Below are positions 62,101-64,000 of a DNA stretch of 64,000 nucleotides, piece by piece. How positions within the stretch are numbered: the stretch's first letter is position 1; every line of letters begins with the position of its first letter. This stretch comes from Atriophallophorus winterbourni (lineage: Eukaryota > Platyhelminthes > Trematoda > Plagiorchiida > Microphallidae). The notes under the pieces are model-generated. The model saw only the letters and a list, made by a program, of their open reading frames with translations. It ran no database searches and was not told the DNA's origin. Location of the stretch: the NCBI GenBank assembly GCA_013407085.1, contig JACCGJ010019883.1:1-64000 (forward strand), read 5' to 3'. The translations under genes were made by a program, and so were the position numbers.

Positions 62101-63029
62101 TTTGTTTTACGGAACTTATTTAATGCTGCCTTCAAAGTCTATGTTCGTTTACGTACATGTTCGAACAACATTAATCGATAATATTGAAAAGTGAAGCTGG
62201 GAATTAGGCAAAGATTAGAAGATAGCTCGCACATTCTTCGTCTGTCGGTTCAAACTCAGACAAACGGAAACTTTTAATCGTGAATCCACGTTCCTGTGGA
62301 CAAGTTTGATTACAATTCATGATACCGCATCTCTCGGACGAGATTTCAGCCGTTGACCGAACTTTTACTCAATGCTCGAAAATTCGAGTCACAAGATTAT
62401 TTGTGTTTCGGTTGGTATACGGTATGTCATTCACATATTCTAAAATAACGTACAAGTGACAAACCCATCTGCATTCATTAAAGTTTGTCTACATTCACAC
62501 CATCTGATTTTATTATCAAGGGTTCAAATGAAATCTTTTTGTCTGAAAGGGTACACTTATCGATTAAGACGAGTTTGAATATCTCTTTTGTCGACTGAAC
62601 TCATCTCATCTCATCAACGTGATTAGATTTCAGCGATCAACTAATCAGTAAGCTCAAATCAATGTACATCATCGGATTTTTGTGCAGCTCATTTCCGCTT
62701 TATTCGGTTAAGAGATGTTACATTCCTAACCCTAGCCCTACTCAGATTAGGCTCACTTTCTATTTTGCTGAAAAGGCGCCTTTTATTAACGGTCAATAAT
62801 CATTATTTTGTTTTTAGAAAACCCTGTCTATTACTGGACCGGCGAAACTTCAAATATTGTCAAATATCAGTTGAAATGCGATCACTCCTATCCCCTCGGA
62901 ACTCTCCTCCACACCAAAGGAATAAATAAAACGTTGAGTTTGTAATGCTGGTACGACCAACTGTTCAATCGCATGTGCTTATACACAAGTAGATGGGTTT
63001 GAACTCATTGGAATGAACAAAGATCCTCA
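62101..63029. other. No gene or repeat recognised
   Basis: Unique-looking AT-rich sequence. I see no supported exon. Confidence 0.35.
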
Positions 63030-63279
63030 TTTGTAAGCATTTTCATCACACAGCTTTGGACTGAGTTTGTGCTGCTTGCGTTCGTTAGTTAAAGACAACA
63101 CGATAAGCATCCACGGGCCTTAAAACACTGTAAAAAACAACGGTAAATATTTAGCGCTGGTAGCTACTGCTGGATAGAAACGGTACGGCCAACCTATTCA
63201 GTCACGTGTCCAAACACATGTTTAATGGGGCTAAACCCATAACCATGAACCAAAATATCCATTTGCATGCTTTTCCGTC

Positions 63280-63331
63280 ACACACCCCCACGACCGGTTT
63301 CATGCTGTTTGCACTCATTAGGTAGGGACAG
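63280..63331 (-). ncRNA. Hammerhead ribozyme motif, UC subtype, G5 mutated
   Basis: Reverse complement: CCCTAC, CTAATGA (G5 to A), stem II GTGC-AAACA-GCAT, GAAA, ACCGGT, C, GTGGGG. Stem I, stem III palindrome and UC site are intact, but G5 is essential, so this copy should be inactive. Confidence 0.62.
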
Positions 63332-63811
63332 TAGGATCAGGATCCGCCTGCGCTTGAAACAGTGGAGGAATGGTAAACAAGGGGCACTTGTATGGCACTG
63401 TTGGATAAGGCTGGTACGACCAACTTGTTCAAACACATGCATCCACACACACACCTGGATGCAGTAAAACCCATGGACTTGAAAACGTATTCGCATTTTC
63501 GTCATGCCATGGTCGCGCAAACCTTATCTGATAGTTATTTACAAGAACAACTTGTTTTCTATTATTCCATTGTTTTAAGCGACCGCGGATCATGTTCGTA
63601 TTATCTGTACCGGTCGTGGGTGTGTGTGATGGAAATGCATGTAAATGAATACTTTGGTTCATGGTTATGGGTTTAACCCCAATAAACATGTGTTTGGACA
63701 CATGTGATTGAACAGGTTGGTCGTACCAGCCTTATTCAACAGTGGCATACAAGCGCTCCTTGTTTACCATTCCTCCACTGTTTCAAGCGCACGCGGATCC
63801 TGATATTACTG

Positions 63812-63855
63812 TCCCTACCTGATGAGTGCAAACAGCACGAAACCGTGCGCGTGTG
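63812..63855 (+). ncRNA. Hammerhead ribozyme motif, UC subtype, perfect stem II, altered stem III
   Basis: CTGATGA (63819-63825), stem II GTGC-AAACA-GCAC (63826-63838) fully paired, GAAA (63839-63842), then CCGTGC instead of CCGGTC. Core and stem II are ideal, but the palindrome and cleavage dinucleotide are changed. Confidence 0.6.
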
Positions 63856-64000
63856 CAGTGGAAATGCTTGTAAATGAACATTTTTGTTCAGGGTTATCGG
63901 TTTTACCCGTCTACATGCATTTTCACGCGCATATAAACTATGAATATATATGAATGTGTCACATGACAAAGATCTCTACAATCTGGCGCTCAGTATTGAT

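Larger units (their letters stand above)
63030..63960. repeat. UC-subtype hammerhead repeat units in inverted orientation
   Basis: Minus-oriented units occupy about 63030-63480; plus-oriented units 63480-63960. Shared blocks: 'gggtttaaccccaataaaca' and complement near 63215, 'ggctggtacgaccaacttgt', 'cgcttgaaacagtgg'. In the plus half two successive ACCGG(T) sites (63609-63614 and 63842-63847) are 233 bp apart, giving the monomer length for this subfamily. Confidence 0.75.

Noticed and set aside
62724..62742. Telomere-like 'cctaaccctagccctac'
   Set aside because: Only about two imperfect units, inside ordinary sequence; no array.

Overview
This is a repeat-dominated window of an animal nuclear genome. 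There are spliced exons with GT..AG junctions and matching phases, no operons or ribosome-binding sites, and a dense pile of nested, mostly broken non-LTR retrotransposons of CR1/Jockey and RTE type. The mixture of CR1- and RTE-type LINEs, a primer-binding site matching tRNA-Trp (as in CsRn1/kabuki-type elements), and dispersed hammerhead-ribozyme repeats (known in schistosome satellite DNA) suggests a flatworm, most likely a digenean trematode. The species cannot be named from the sequence alone.

Host genes are sparse. Three minus-strand exons (20557-20464, 19438-19040, 15984-15839) join in phase and encode the C-terminal part of a Pro/Tyr/Gly-rich protein with a 20-residue tandem repeat. 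One further good exon (25532-25369, minus) belongs to an unidentified gene. A weak exon candidate ends at 48976. The introns are filled with repeats.

Layout. 0-9.4 kb: dispersed repeats, a ~400-bp-arm inverted repeat, RTE, Jockey-like and CR1 fragments, and hammerhead repeats. 9.6-14 kb: two Mutator-like (MULE) remnants in opposite orientation, with terminal inverted repeats built of short 'ttaatccccag'-like units. 14-26.6 kb: the Pro/Gly-rich gene and intronic repeats. 27-31.5 kb: RTE fragments, then a near full-length RTE-type LINE. 31.5-32.2 kb: a large inverted repeat whose loop carries a tRNA-Trp primer-binding site. 35.18-40.14 kb: a Ty3/gypsy (Mag/K02A2.6-like) element with two 394-bp LTRs and a 5-bp target duplication, inserted in a repeat whose empty version is also in the window (13.6 kb). 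40.35-43.4 kb: a CR1 element with ORF1 and ORF2 but no 3' end. 45.6-46.5 kb: a tandem array of a ~245-bp unit with a hammerhead motif. 46.75-48.06 kb: CR1. 50.4-53.46 kb: CR1 ORF1 and endonuclease, cut by a hAT DNA transposon (53456-57587) with five exons. 57.6-64 kb: degenerate hammerhead repeats, CR1 remnants and a foldback repeat.

The most interesting signal is the hammerhead-bearing repeat family. Copies on both strands keep CUGANGA, a short stem II, GAAA and a palindromic ACCGGU, followed by a strand that pairs with the sequence upstream of the core. Two subfamilies differ in stem I and stem II in a compensated way. The palindromic stem III implies cleavage mainly as dimers or multimers, as in newt satellite hammerheads. 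The second notable item is the hAT element: all intron phases agree and the exons sum to an open 801-codon protein once three single-base indels are allowed for, and its non-coding parts are packed with GCGAA-type repeats.
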